DNA of 64,000 nucleotides from Bradyrhizobium sp. B124 (GTDB lineage: Bacteria; Pseudomonadota; Alphaproteobacteria; Rhizobiales; Xanthobacteraceae), in NCBI RefSeq assembly GCF_038967635.1, contig NZ_CP152413.1, forward strand, positions 6,514,001 through 6,578,000, written 5' to 3'. Below are positions 28,196 through 39,006 of this stretch, one piece after another. A model generated the notes under the pieces. The model was given only the letters and a program-made list of their open reading frames with translations. It did not search any database and was not told where the DNA came from. Both the position numbers and the translations under genes were made by a program. Numbering within the stretch: position 1 is the first letter of the stretch; every line of letters starts with the position of its first letter.

Positions 28196-28570
28196 ATGGA
28201 CAAGGATCGGATTTTAGGAACGGCGAAGGAATTCGCAGGCAAGGCCGAGGGCGCCGTCGGCGATGCGGCCGGCGACGCACAGACCCAGGCGTCGGGCCGC
28301 GCGCGCGAGGCCGCAGGCGCGGTGCAGGATCTCTACGGCCAAGCCAAGGACGCGGCGCGCGACGCCGCCGACACCGCGGTGAACTACGCCAAGGATGCTT
28401 ATGAGAACCGCGGCGAGACCGTTCGCAGCGGACAGAGGGCGATGGCGCAAACGGTGCAGGACAATCCGCTCGGTTCGCTCCTGATTGCCGGCGGCATCGG
28501 TTTTGCGCTGGCGCTGTTGATGACGCGCCAGCCGCGCCGCCCGCCGGCACGCTGGCGCTACTACGGTTGA
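28196..28570 (+). CDS. CsbD-like stress protein with C-terminal membrane helix
   Basis: A 124-residue protein. The N-terminal half has the CsbD pattern MDKDRILGTAKEFAGKAEGAVGD and Ala/Lys/Asp-rich amphipathic helices with about eleven-residue spacing. A hydrophobic helix lies at about residues 98-112 (LLIAGGIGFALALLM), followed by an Arg/Pro-rich tail, as in YqjD/DUF883 ribosome-binding membrane proteins. CsbD proteins are induced by general stress, with function unknown. It lies 60 bp after the SDR gene in the same direction. Confidence 0.85.
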   Translation: MDKDRILGTAKEFAGKAEGAVGDAAGDAQTQASGRAREAAGAVQDLYGQAKDAARDAADTAVNYAKDAYENRGETVRSGQRAMAQTVQDNPLGSLLIAGGIGFALALLMTRQPRRPPARWRYYG

Positions 28571-28583
28571 GCGCCGTTACTTC

Positions 28584-28668
28584 GTAGGGCGGGTTAGCGG
28601 TAGCGTAACCCGCCGTTTCTCCACGCATGCGATATCGGCGGATTACGCCTTCGGCTAATCCGCCCTAC
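28584..28668. repeat. Palindromic repeat, GTAGGGCGGGTTAGCG type
   Basis: The outer ends GTAGGGCGG and CCGCCCTAC are inverted. Inside are GGGTTAGCGGTAGCGTAACCC and GGATTACGCCTTCGGCTAATCC, each a small inverted repeat. It lies between the convergent CsbD and DUF459 genes and could serve as a transcription end (inference). Confidence 0.8.
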
Positions 28669-28677
28669 AAATTCCGC

Positions 28678-30417
28678 CTACTGCCAGGGATTCCCCGGCA
28701 CCGCGGCACGCTGTCCGACATTGCGCGGCGGGCGCGGTGGCGGTGCGACCAGCGGGCGCTGCTGCTGCGGCGCGCCGAATCCGAAGATGTCACGCAGCCA
28801 GGGCTGCGTCTGCGGCTGCTGTTGCGGCTGGGCCTGGGCCGGACGGAACACGCGCCTTGGCGGCTTCGGCGCGGTGATGATCGAGCCGTCCGGCGCGATC
28901 GCTGTGGTCGAGGGCGGCGGATTCGCAGGGCCACCCGCCGGGGCGGCCGGCGTGGTCGCGGCAACCGGCACGTCGCCCTTGGCCTGCTCGCGCCCCATCT
29001 CGCGGCGCGGCCAGGCGAAATCATCGGCCCGGCCGGCCGGCGGCGCCAGCGCTTCGCCCTTCACCAGCGTGCGCGCGGCGAGCGCGTCGACCGCGGCAGG
29101 CCGCGATCCGGGGCCGCCGAGCAATTGATCGGTGCCGACCGTGGAGGCGACCAGCGGCAGCACGGGGCCGGCCAGCGGCCGCGGCGCGGGCTTGCCGGGC
29201 TCGGTGCTGGTCTCGGGCGTTGCCGGTTCGCTCGGCAGCGCGATCGGACCGGTGCGCACCGCGAGCAGGCGCGTCACCTCGCGCTCGACATAATGCGCGA
29301 GCTTGCGCGCGCCGGCCTTGGTGAAGAACACGCCGTCATCGGAACGCAGCTTGCGCGGCTGGCCTTCGAAGTCCGGGCCCTTCGGCATGAAGCGGCCGGC
29401 CTCGTCGACAAAGCCGTCCCAGACGTCGACATAGGTGATGCCGGCCTTGCCGGCACCGTCGCGATAGAGCGCGTCGAGGAACAGCATGTCCGACGTGCCC
29501 TTCTGGCCGCGGATCGCGGGCAGGCCGACCCACAGCACCGGCACGCCCTTGCTCTTCAGCACGTTGATCAGCTCCTCGATCTTCTTGCCGTAGAGCTCGA
29601 CCCAGCGGTCGTCGCGGAAGTCATAGAGGCCATTGGGCGAGCGCGCGGTCTTTTCCGGCGCGGCCTGTGAGTCCGTGTCGGCGTCATCGGCTGGCAGCTC
29701 GGCATCGGCCGGCTTGCTGTCCGCCTTGCTATCGGTCTTGCCGTCAGTCTTGCCATCAGTCTTGGCGGCGGCATCGGGCTTGTCGCCGGGCTTGGCGTCC
29801 GGCTTGGCGCGCGCGTCTTTCTTCTCGTCCTTCTTGTCGACCTTCTTCTCCGCGACCGGTTCGCGGATCGCGGTGCGGTCGTTGAGGCCGAGCATCACGA
29901 CAATGGCGTCGGGGTTCTCGGTGGCGAGAATGCCCTTGGCGGCCGCCGCCCAATCCGCCGGATCGCCCTTGGGCTGATAGCGGATCAGGCCGGAGACCGT
30001 CTTGTGCTTGCGGATCACGCCCATGTCGGGCTGGTCGGAATAGGCATCTTCCAGGCCATAGGCGAGCCAGTCGGCCATGGCGTCGCCGATCACCAGCACG
30101 TTGCGCTCGGCCGCGGCTTCGCGCTTCGCCGGCGGCGGCGCGCGCGAGAAATCCTCGCGCGGCCGCTGCGGCTGTGATGATTGCGGCTGCTGCTGGAATG
30201 GCGCGAAGAAATCGCCCCCGAACCAGCCGCCACCGCCACCGTGCTGCGGCGGAGCGCGGCGCTGCGGTTGCGGCGGTCCGCCACCGAAGCCAGGGAAGCC
30301 GAAGAACTGCGCCGAGGCGGGCTCGGCAATGCCGATCAACAGCGCAAGCGCTACCGTCAGCACGACCAGCGGACCGGCTTCGGTGAATAGGCGCAGGAAG
30401 GATTTCGGCTTCGCCAT
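28678..30417 (-). CDS. DUF459 / SGNH-hydrolase-fold exported protein
   Basis: A 579-residue protein with an N-terminal hydrophobic anchor at about residues 13-35. A Pro/Gln/Gly-rich stretch follows, then a DUF459 SGNH-like domain from VLVIGDAMADWLAYGLEDAY through VVMLGLNDRT and KAGARKLAHYVE. A Lys/Asp-rich low-complexity insertion (coded near 29640-29860) splits the domain. The C-terminus is a long Pro-rich tail. The block I Ser of true SGNH hydrolases is replaced (GDA), so esterase activity is doubtful. I use ATG 30415-30417. An earlier ATG would add 12 residues. It is located in the periplasm or envelope. Confidence 0.82.
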   Translation of the reverse strand: MAKPKSFLRLFTEAGPLVVLTVALALLIGIAEPASAQFFGFPGFGGGPPQPQRRAPPQHGGGGGWFGGDFFAPFQQQPQSSQPQRPREDFSRAPPPAKREAAAERNVLVIGDAMADWLAYGLEDAYSDQPDMGVIRKHKTVSGLIRYQPKGDPADWAAAAKGILATENPDAIVVMLGLNDRTAIREPVAEKKVDKKDEKKDARAKPDAKPGDKPDAAAKTDGKTDGKTDSKADSKPADAELPADDADTDSQAAPEKTARSPNGLYDFRDDRWVELYGKKIEELINVLKSKGVPVLWVGLPAIRGQKGTSDMLFLDALYRDGAGKAGITYVDVWDGFVDEAGRFMPKGPDFEGQPRKLRSDDGVFFTKAGARKLAHYVEREVTRLLAVRTGPIALPSEPATPETSTEPGKPAPRPLAGPVLPLVASTVGTDQLLGGPGSRPAAVDALAARTLVKGEALAPPAGRADDFAWPRREMGREQAKGDVPVAATTPAAPAGGPANPPPSTTAIAPDGSIITAPKPPRRVFRPAQAQPQQQPQTQPWLRDIFGFGAPQQQRPLVAPPPRPPRNVGQRAAVPGNPWQ

Positions 30418-30626
30418 CGAGTTCGTCGCAATGATTAGGAAGTACGTGAGCATATTAGCGGAATCGGGCCGCAAGCGGGCACCTTTTCCACCATAAATCG
30501 GGTGCCTCCGGCCGCCGTCAAGGCGCCGGGCAAATATCGGAATTCACGGTTAGTTTTGGGGGGAGGAGCACGTACCTCGTCATTCCGGGTTCGCTTGGCG
30601 CCCCGGAACGACATCGTTGAGCTGTT

Positions 30627-30713
30627 GTAGCCCGGATGGAGCGCAGCGTAATCCGGGACCAGACGAGCCGCATGGCGAGAACCCCGGATTTCGCTGCGCT
30701 TCATCCGGGCTAC
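30627..30713. repeat. Palindromic repeat, GTAGCCCGGATGG family, copy 2
   Basis: The termini GTAGCCCGGATGGAGCGCAG and CTGCGCTTCATCCGGGCTAC are inverted. The inside holds AATCCGGG / CCCCGGATT. It lies in the 260-bp gap between the DUF459 gene (start) and the transglycosylase gene (end), both on the reverse strand. Confidence 0.85.
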
Positions 30714-30734
30714 GGGCAGCCTGTGACCTCGACC

Positions 30735-32114
30735 CTACCGCCCCCGCAGCCGCTCCAGCACCTCTGATGTGGCGAAACCGTCGGCCGGCGCCCCGATCGA
30801 CACCTGGAAGCCGCGCAGCGCCTCGCGGGTCTGGCCGCCGAACTGGCCGTCGGGCGTGCCTTTGTAGAAGCCGCGCTGGGCGAGCAGCTGCTGCAATTCC
30901 AGCCGTTCGGCGCGTGACAGCACCCGTTCCTGGCGCGGCCAGGGCTGCACGAAGGGCTGGCCGCCGCGCAGGCGATCGGCGAAATGGCCGATGGCGAGCG
31001 CATAGGCTTCGGCCGGGTTGTACTTCATGATCACCCGGAAATTCTGCAGCATCAGGAAGCCCGGACCTTCGGCACCGGCGGGCGCCAGCAGATAGGCCTT
31101 GTCGGACGGCCGCGGAAACGGCTGGCCGCCCGGCCGCTTGACGCCGAGTTGCTCCCATTGCGACAGCGGCATCGCCTTGGCGCGGTCGGCCAGCATGTAG
31201 TTCAGGCCCTGCGGCAGCACCACCTCGTAGCCCCAGCTCGCGCCGGTCTGCCAGCCGTCCTTCTTCAGATTGTTGGCGGTCGAGGCGATCAGGTCGCTCG
31301 GATCGTCGACGACGTCGCGGCGGCCATCGCCATCGCCGTCGACAGCGTAGCGCTTGAACGCGGTCGGCATGAATTGGGTCGGGCCGAACGCGCCGGCCCA
31401 GGAGCCGCGCATTTGTTCGGGCCTGAGATCGCCGCGGTTGAGAATTTCCAGCGCCGACAGGAACTCGTCCTTGAAATAGGCCTGGCGGCGGCCGATGCAG
31501 GCGAGCGTCGCGGTCGACTGCACCACGCTGCGGTCGCCCATCTGGGTCGAGTAGTTCGACTCGATGCCCCAGATCGCTGCGATGATGTAGCGATCGACGC
31601 CATACGCCTTCTCGGTCGCGTCGAACTGCGGCTTGTACTTCACAAGGATCTCGCGGCCCCTGGCGAGCCTGGTGTCGCTGACGAGAATGTCCAGATAGTC
31701 CCAGATCGCCTTGGTGAATTCCGGCTGCGAATCCAGCAAATCCATGATGCGCAGGTCGGGCTGCAGGCCCGCGGTGAAGCGCTCGAAATTTTGCTGGGTG
31801 ATGTTGCGCCGCGCGGCATCCGGCCACATCGCCGCGACGCAGTTCGGGAAGTCGGATGCGGCCTGGCGGATCGCGGCAGCCGTCATCAAAGGATGGCCGG
31901 AGGCGCCGTCTTCTCCGCTCCAGGGCGGCGCTGCGCCGTCCTGTCCGGTTGCGGCCTGCGGCGGCGTCGCGGCGTTCGGAGAGAAGATGCTGTCGATCAG
32001 GTTGGTCAGGCCGTTGCCGGCCGATTGGGCTTGCGTCGCGCCCGGCAGCAGCAGGGCCAGCGCGATCAGGCTCGCGCTGCAAAGCCTGGTCCTTGATGTT
32101 CCGGTCGCGCGCAT
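30735..32114 (-). CDS. Lytic murein transglycosylase (MltB-like) with peptidoglycan-binding domain
   Basis: A 459-residue exported enzyme with a signal peptide to about residue 28 (LPGATQAQS). The catalytic SLT_2 domain (about residues 75-375) has the Glu in AAIWGIESNYSTQMGDR and the GAFGPTQFMPTAFKRYAVDGDGDG segment typical of MltB. The C-terminal 65 residues are a peptidoglycan-binding domain (LQQLLAQRGFYKGTPDGQFGGQT). It cleaves glycan strands to 1,6-anhydromuropeptides. The ATG at 32112-32114 is preferred over a TTG six codons upstream. Confidence 0.92.
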   Translation of the reverse strand: MRATGTSRTRLCSASLIALALLLPGATQAQSAGNGLTNLIDSIFSPNAATPPQAATGQDGAAPPWSGEDGASGHPLMTAAAIRQAASDFPNCVAAMWPDAARRNITQQNFERFTAGLQPDLRIMDLLDSQPEFTKAIWDYLDILVSDTRLARGREILVKYKPQFDATEKAYGVDRYIIAAIWGIESNYSTQMGDRSVVQSTATLACIGRRQAYFKDEFLSALEILNRGDLRPEQMRGSWAGAFGPTQFMPTAFKRYAVDGDGDGRRDVVDDPSDLIASTANNLKKDGWQTGASWGYEVVLPQGLNYMLADRAKAMPLSQWEQLGVKRPGGQPFPRPSDKAYLLAPAGAEGPGFLMLQNFRVIMKYNPAEAYALAIGHFADRLRGGQPFVQPWPRQERVLSRAERLELQQLLAQRGFYKGTPDGQFGGQTREALRGFQVSIGAPADGFATSEVLERLRGR

Positions 32115-32246
32115 ATGTCGTGTGCCTGTCAAAATCGTGCCGTCCCAGAAGGCCCCGTCACGGTTTCCAATAGCTTAACAAAGGGCGGCATTTGGGGCGT
32201 GACGAAATCGCGCGCGATGTTTGACCGGGACAATTGTCCGGCTGCG

Positions 32247-32666
32247 TCAACCGGCTTTGGCCTGTTCTCTGAGATCGGCCAAGACAGCTTCGGCGTTTTC
32301 GAAGCAATCGCCGCCCGGCGGCGTGGCTTCGATCCGGGCGATCACGGCCTCGAGCCCGGCCTGGGTTTCAGCCAATCGGCGCTGCAAGGCTGCGACCTCG
32401 ACCACCTTGGCCTTGAGCGCGGCCACCAGTCTGTCGCGGCTCCAGTCTCCCTTGCCGTGCGGCGGCAGCAGGTTCCGGATCTCGTCGAGCGAAAATCCGG
32501 CCTGCTGGGCCATCACGATGATCTCGAGGACGTGCCTGGTTCCGCGCGAATACTGCCGATAGCCATTCAAGCCGCGATCGATCGACCCGATCAGGCCCTC
32601 TCGCTCATAGAAGCGGATGCGCGACGGCGCCAGGCCAGACTCCCGAGCCAGTTCCCCGATCTTCAC
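32247..32666 (-). CDS. MerR family transcriptional regulator
   Basis: A 139-residue regulator. The winged helix-turn-helix is at residues 1-70 (MKIGELARESGLAPSRIRFYEREGL, then RQYSRGTRHVLEII). A coiled-coil dimerisation helix covers about 78-115 and a short C-terminal effector region follows. Only one Cys is present (GGDCFEN), so it is neither a SoxR iron-sulfur type nor a classical metal sensor. It is divergent from an Old Yellow Enzyme-type oxidoreductase. A perfect MerR-style operator lies in the spacer, so it probably controls that gene. Confidence 0.92.
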   Translation of the reverse strand: MKIGELARESGLAPSRIRFYEREGLIGSIDRGLNGYRQYSRGTRHVLEIIVMAQQAGFSLDEIRNLLPPHGKGDWSRDRLVAALKAKVVEVAALQRRLAETQAGLEAVIARIEATPPGGDCFENAEAVLADLREQAKAG

Positions 32667-32684
32667 TGCCGTGCTCCTCGCTGC

Positions 32685-32715
32685 TTGACCTTAAAGTTTA
32701 CTTTAAGGTTAGGGT
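32685..32715 (+). promoter_or_regulatory. MerR-type promoter and operator
   Basis: A -35 like TTGACC (32685-32690) and a -10 like TAGGGT (32710-32715) are separated by 19 bp, the overlong spacing typical of MerR-activated promoters. The dyad CCTTAAAGT-TT-ACTTTAAGG (32689-32708) fills the spacer with nine-base perfect arms. The promoter reads toward the oxidoreductase gene 42 bp downstream. Confidence 0.75.
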
Positions 32716-32756
32716 GCGTGCAGATCAACAAGGAACTCGATTAAGGAACCTGGCTC

Positions 32757-34058
32757 ATGTCGCCGTTCGATTCCCTCACTCTGCCCAACGGAAGCACCGT
32801 TCCCAACCGCATCGCCAAGGCGGCGATGGAGGAGAACATGGCTGATGCCGGGCATCTCCCGTCCGCCGAACTGCTGCGCCTCTATCAGGCCTGGGCCGAG
32901 GGCGGCGCCGGCCTCATCATCACCGGCAATGTCATGATCGATCGCCGCGCCATGACCGGACCGGGTGGCGTCGTGCTGGAGGACGGCACGCCGCTTGAGG
33001 CGTTCCGAAACTGGACCCGGATTGGCCGGGCCAGGGGCGCGCAAATCTGGCTGCAGCTCAGTCATCCGGGGCGGCAGATGATGAAAAACATGGGCCAGCA
33101 GACCCTGGCGCCCTCGGCGGTGGCGCTCGATCTCGGCAAGCATTCGAATCTGTTTGCGATGCCGAGGGCGATGACCGAGCACGACATCGACGAGGTGATC
33201 GCGCGCTTCGTCACAGCCGCGAAACTCGCAGAGCAGGCCGGCTTCTCCGGCGTGCAGATCCATGCGGCGCATGGCTATCTGATCAGCCAGTTCCTGTCGC
33301 CCTTGAGCAACCGGCGCACCGACCGCTGGGGCGGCTCGCTGCAAAACAGGGCGCGTCTCTTGATCGAAACCGTCAAGGCCGTCCGCGCCGCGGTGTCGCC
33401 GGGCTTCTCGGTCGCGGTCAAATTGAACTCGGCCGATTTCCAGCGCGGCGGCTTCGATGCAGCCGATGCGAAGACGGTCGTCGAGATGCTGAATGAATTG
33501 CCCGTGGATCTGGTGGAACTGTCGGGCGGCAGCTACGAGGCGCCGGCGATGCAAGGCGATGCACGCGACGGCCGCACGCTGGCGCGCGAGGCCTATTTCC
33601 TCGACTTCGCGCGCGATATCGCAGGGGTCGCCAGGATGCCGGTCATGGTCACCGGCGGCATTCGCCGCATCGGCATCGTGCAACAGGTGCTTGACAGCGG
33701 CGTCGCCATCGCGGGTATCGCCACCGCGCTTGCCGTCAGGCCGGATTTGCCGAATGCGTGGCGTAGCGGCGAGGATCTGCGGCCAGAAGTCGCGCCCATC
33801 CGCTGGAAGAGCAAGCCACTGGCCTCGCTTGCCGCCATGGCCGTCGTGAAATTCCAGCTGCGGCGGTTGAGCCGGGGCGGCACGGCCAATCCGAACGTTT
33901 CGCCGCTGAAGGCGTTGGTTCTCGCCCAGTTGCGCACGGCGTCGCTCACCCGCAAATATCGCCGCTGGATCGCGTCATCGGCCGCCGCAACGGCTGCGTC
34001 TCGCGGCACGTCGGTTTTGTCACGCGCGAACGCGCGGGCCGTCGGGATGCCTCGGTAG
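32757..34058 (+). CDS. NADH:flavin oxidoreductase, Old Yellow Enzyme family
   Basis: A 433-residue FMN enzyme with a TIM barrel. Key stretches are PNRIAKAAMEENMAD near the start, the substrate-region motif IHAAHGYLISQFLSPLSNRRTDRWGGS and the FMN-phosphate region VTGGIRRIG. Members reduce activated alkenes or related electrophiles at the cost of NAD(P)H. The last 90 residues (after the barrel) are Arg/Ala-rich and less conserved. It is likely induced through the divergent MerR regulator in response to an electrophile or xenobiotic (inference). Confidence 0.92.
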   Translation: MSPFDSLTLPNGSTVPNRIAKAAMEENMADAGHLPSAELLRLYQAWAEGGAGLIITGNVMIDRRAMTGPGGVVLEDGTPLEAFRNWTRIGRARGAQIWLQLSHPGRQMMKNMGQQTLAPSAVALDLGKHSNLFAMPRAMTEHDIDEVIARFVTAAKLAEQAGFSGVQIHAAHGYLISQFLSPLSNRRTDRWGGSLQNRARLLIETVKAVRAAVSPGFSVAVKLNSADFQRGGFDAADAKTVVEMLNELPVDLVELSGGSYEAPAMQGDARDGRTLAREAYFLDFARDIAGVARMPVMVTGGIRRIGIVQQVLDSGVAIAGIATALAVRPDLPNAWRSGEDLRPEVAPIRWKSKPLASLAAMAVVKFQLRRLSRGGTANPNVSPLKALVLAQLRTASLTRKYRRWIASSAAATAASRGTSVLSRANARAVGMPR

Positions 34059-34209
34059 GCCGGCTATTCGGGTCGGAAATGCTCGGGTGGAAGAGGCGGA
34101 TGAGTGCACATCACACATCCGCCTTTGTTCTCGGCTGCAAACCGGATACGAAGAAGCGATTGAATTTAGCGCCGCCGTCCCACCCGTTTCAAGGCTCCCG
34201 ATAAATCCC

Positions 34210-35085
34210 ATGAAGATCCGCAAAGCCGTATTTCCCGTCGCCGGTCTCGGCACCCGCGTGCTGCCCGCCACCAAGGCAATGCCGAAGGAGATGCTGACGA
34301 TCGTCGACAAGCCTCTGATCCAGTACGTGGTGGATGAGGCCCGTGAGGCCGGCATCGAGCACTTCGTGTTCGTCACCGGCCGCAACAAAGGCGTCATCGA
34401 GGATCACTTCGACCGCATGTTCGAGCTCGACACCACGCTCGCGCAACGCGGCAAGAAGACCGAGCAGGACATCCTGGCGCAGAACCAGCCTGAAGCCGGC
34501 GCGATGAGCTTCACCCGGCAGCAATCGCCGCTCGGGCTCGGCCACGCGGTGTGGTGCGCGCGCGACATCGTCGGCAACGAGCCGTTCGCGGTGGTGTTGC
34601 CGGACGAGCTGGTGCTGAACACGCCGGGCTGCCTGAAGCAGATGATCGACGCCGCCAACAAGCTCGGCGACAAGTCGAACGTGATCGCGGTCGAGGCGGT
34701 GCCCGACGAGCTCACCCATCAATACGGCATCTGCGGCGTCGGAAAACGCACCGGCAACATCTTCGAGGTCGACGGCATGGTCGAGAAGCCGCAGCAGGGC
34801 ACCGCGCCGTCCAACCTGTCGATCACCGGGCGCTACATCCTGCAGCCGGAAATCTTCAACATCCTGGCCACGCAGGAGCGCGGCGCCGGCGGCGAGATCC
34901 AGCTCACCGACGCGATGATCGGGCTTGCCAAGACGCAGAAGTTCTACGGCGTCGAGTTCGAGGGCGAGCGCCACGATTGCGGCTCCAAGCCCGGCTTCCT
35001 GCGCGCCAACATCGCCTTCGGCCTCAAGCGCCCCGAGCTGCGCGACGGCCTGATCGCCGAGATGAAGAAGTATCTGGAGAAGTAG
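34210..35085 (+). CDS. galU: UTP-glucose-1-phosphate uridylyltransferase
   Basis: A 291-residue nucleotidyltransferase making UDP-glucose for exopolysaccharide, LPS and glucan synthesis. The N-terminal signature KAVFPVAGLGTRVLPATKAMPKEML is complete. Also present are VDKPLIQYVVDEA, the QSPLGLGHAVWCAR segment and VEKPQQGTAPSNL. The ATG at 34210 begins MKIRKAVFPV. Upstream in-frame codons do not resemble the family. It is a single gene with 150 bp upstream and a repeat region downstream. Confidence 0.96.
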   Translation: MKIRKAVFPVAGLGTRVLPATKAMPKEMLTIVDKPLIQYVVDEAREAGIEHFVFVTGRNKGVIEDHFDRMFELDTTLAQRGKKTEQDILAQNQPEAGAMSFTRQQSPLGLGHAVWCARDIVGNEPFAVVLPDELVLNTPGCLKQMIDAANKLGDKSNVIAVEAVPDELTHQYGICGVGKRTGNIFEVDGMVEKPQQGTAPSNLSITGRYILQPEIFNILATQERGAGGEIQLTDAMIGLAKTQKFYGVEFEGERHDCGSKPGFLRANIAFGLKRPELRDGLIAEMKKYLEK

Positions 35086-35155
35086 GGGCGCTGCCTCATC
35101 TCGTCATTCGCCGCGAGAATGCGGAGGTCGATTCACAGACCGCGCAACATATTCG

Positions 35156-35281
35156 ATGTCGTCCCTGCGAAAGCAGGGACCCACACTCCGCAGCAGGCGT
35201 AGTGAATGGGACACGTCGTCCAGAATTGCTCAACAATGAACATTCGTGGTTATGGGTCCCTGCTTTCGCAGGGACGACAGC
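35156..35281. repeat. Palindromic repeat, TCGTCCCTGCGAAAGCAGGGACCC family, copy 2
   Basis: The left end GTCGTCCCTGCGAAAGCAGG and the right end CCTGCTTTCGCAGGGACGAC are inverted. Each end is itself a hairpin (CCCTGC gaaa GCAGGG). The interior holds GTGGTTATGGG, as in the copy at 25245. It lies between galU and the 3' end of oxyR. Confidence 0.85.
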
Positions 35282-35346
35282 TGTAAGTATGGCGCGACGT
35301 GTGCGTCAAACACGGACGGCATCGTCTCCGCCGCACCCCGACCCAA

Positions 35347-36303
35347 TCACGCCACCTTCCTTCGCCCCGCCCGTTTCATTGGCTCTTTCGCGCCATCACC
35401 CTTCGGTGCGCGAAGCTCGCGAGCGGCGAGGCTGACCACCTCGGCGATCTGCTGCAGCTGCGCGGCGAGCGGAGAGGTCTTGCGCCAGACCATGCCGATG
35501 GTGCGCGAGGGCTGCGGGTTCTTGAAGCGCGAGACGGTGACGGGCGCGGAGCGCGTCTCGACCGTCACCGCCATCTCGGGGATCAGGGTGACGCCGATGC
35601 CGGCGCCGACCATCTGCACCAGCGTCGACAGCGAGCTCGCATCCAGCACCTCGCGCGGCGGCGAGGATTGCATGTTGCAGAACGACAGCGCCTGGTCGCG
35701 GAAGCAATGGCCTTCCTCGAGCAGCAACAGCCGCATCTCGCGCAGCATCTCGGCGCTCGGCACCGGCGTCTTGGCGTCCTCGCCCGGCCGCACCAGCAGG
35801 AAATTCTCGGAGAACAGCGCGACCTCGGTCAGCGACGGTTCATGCACCGGCAGCGCCACGATCGCGGTGTCGAGCCGGCCCTCGGCGACTTCCTTGATCA
35901 GCTTCGGCGTCAGCGTCTCGCGGACATGGATGTCGAGCTCGGGATGCAGCCGCGCCAGGGTCTCGATCACCCGCGGCAGCAGATATGGCGCAATGGTTGG
36001 GATCATTCCGACGCGCAGCCGCCCGGCGAGCTTGTCGCGCGAGGCGCGCGCGAAGTCGCCGAGCTCGTCGACCGAGCGCAAGATGTCGCGCACGCGATGC
36101 AGCAGGTCCTCGCCGAAGGTCGTCAGGGTGACCTGCCGGGCATTGCGTTCGATCAGCACGCCGCCGACCGCACGTTCCAACTCGCGGATCTGCATCGACA
36201 GCGCCGGCTGCGACACCGCGCAGGCATCCGCGGCGCGCCCGAAATGCCCGTGCTGCGCCAGCGCATCGAAATACCTCAGTTGCCGGAGTGTGACATTTAT
36301 CAT
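35347..36303 (-). CDS. oxyR: Hydrogen peroxide-sensing regulator OxyR
   Basis: A 318-residue LysR-type regulator. The helix-turn-helix is at residues 5-64 (LRQLRYFDALAQHGHFGRAAD, SQPALSMQIRELE). The two redox cysteines are present as Cys200 and Cys209 in EEGHCFRDQALSFC, matching Cys199/Cys208 of E. coli OxyR. Peroxide oxidises these to a disulfide and switches on target genes. The gene is divergent from katG, its classic target, across 118 bp. The C-terminus is Lys/Arg-rich. Confidence 0.95.
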   Translation of the reverse strand: MINVTLRQLRYFDALAQHGHFGRAADACAVSQPALSMQIRELERAVGGVLIERNARQVTLTTFGEDLLHRVRDILRSVDELGDFARASRDKLAGRLRVGMIPTIAPYLLPRVIETLARLHPELDIHVRETLTPKLIKEVAEGRLDTAIVALPVHEPSLTEVALFSENFLLVRPGEDAKTPVPSAEMLREMRLLLLEEGHCFRDQALSFCNMQSSPPREVLDASSLSTLVQMVGAGIGVTLIPEMAVTVETRSAPVTVSRFKNPQPSRTIGMVWRKTSPLAAQLQQIAEVVSLAARELRAPKGDGAKEPMKRAGRRKVA

Positions 36304-38587
<2,284 letters not shown>

Positions 38588-38609
38588 GCGACCGGTACGC
38601 AACGGCAAT

Positions 38610-38635
38610 CAGGGCGGCGCTTCGGCGCCGCCCTG
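38610..38635 (+). terminator. Terminator of katG
   Basis: An 11-bp perfect GC-rich stem (CAGGGCGGCGC / GCGCCGCCCTG) closed by the stable loop TTCG and followed by TTTCATTTC, 22 bp after the katG stop codon. Confidence 0.88.
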
Positions 38636-38686
38636 TTTCATTTCGGGGACGCAATTTGGAAGACGAAAGGCTTTCCGCAGCTTTGC

Positions 38687-38887
38687 TCAGTCGTGCAGCT
38701 TCATGTCCCGGATCATCTCCTCGAACTCCGCCTGCGTCGGAATCGCCGGTGGCGATTGCGCCGCGCTGCTCATCACGATGGGAGCATCGCACTGCAAGGC
38801 CCCGCGCGAAGGTTCGAAGATCGCGGTCAGGCTCGCCCAGCACACCAGGAGAGCCACGATCCAGTCCAGTACATTGGATGCCATCAT
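38687..38887 (-). CDS. Small hypothetical protein with N-terminal membrane helix
   Basis: A 66-residue frame with one hydrophobic helix at about residues 5-23 (LDWIVALLVCWASLTAIF), then a polar tail ending in PTQAEFEEMIRDMKLHD. I do not recognise the family. The organised layout (helix, then acidic amphipathic end) and location between terminated genes make it plausible. No clear ribosome site was identified and it could be spurious. Confidence 0.45.
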   Translation of the reverse strand: MMASNVLDWIVALLVCWASLTAIFEPSRGALQCDAPIVMSSAAQSPPAIPTQAEFEEMIRDMKLHD

Positions 38888-39006
38888 TGCAGCACCAGCA
38901 TCAGCATTTCCATGCGCTGATGGTGCAGCCTGTGCGACGCTTGCGCAATTCGGAAGCTACGAAACGTGACTTCGGCGTGGCCGAGCGAAGTACCGAAGGC
39001 TGGACG

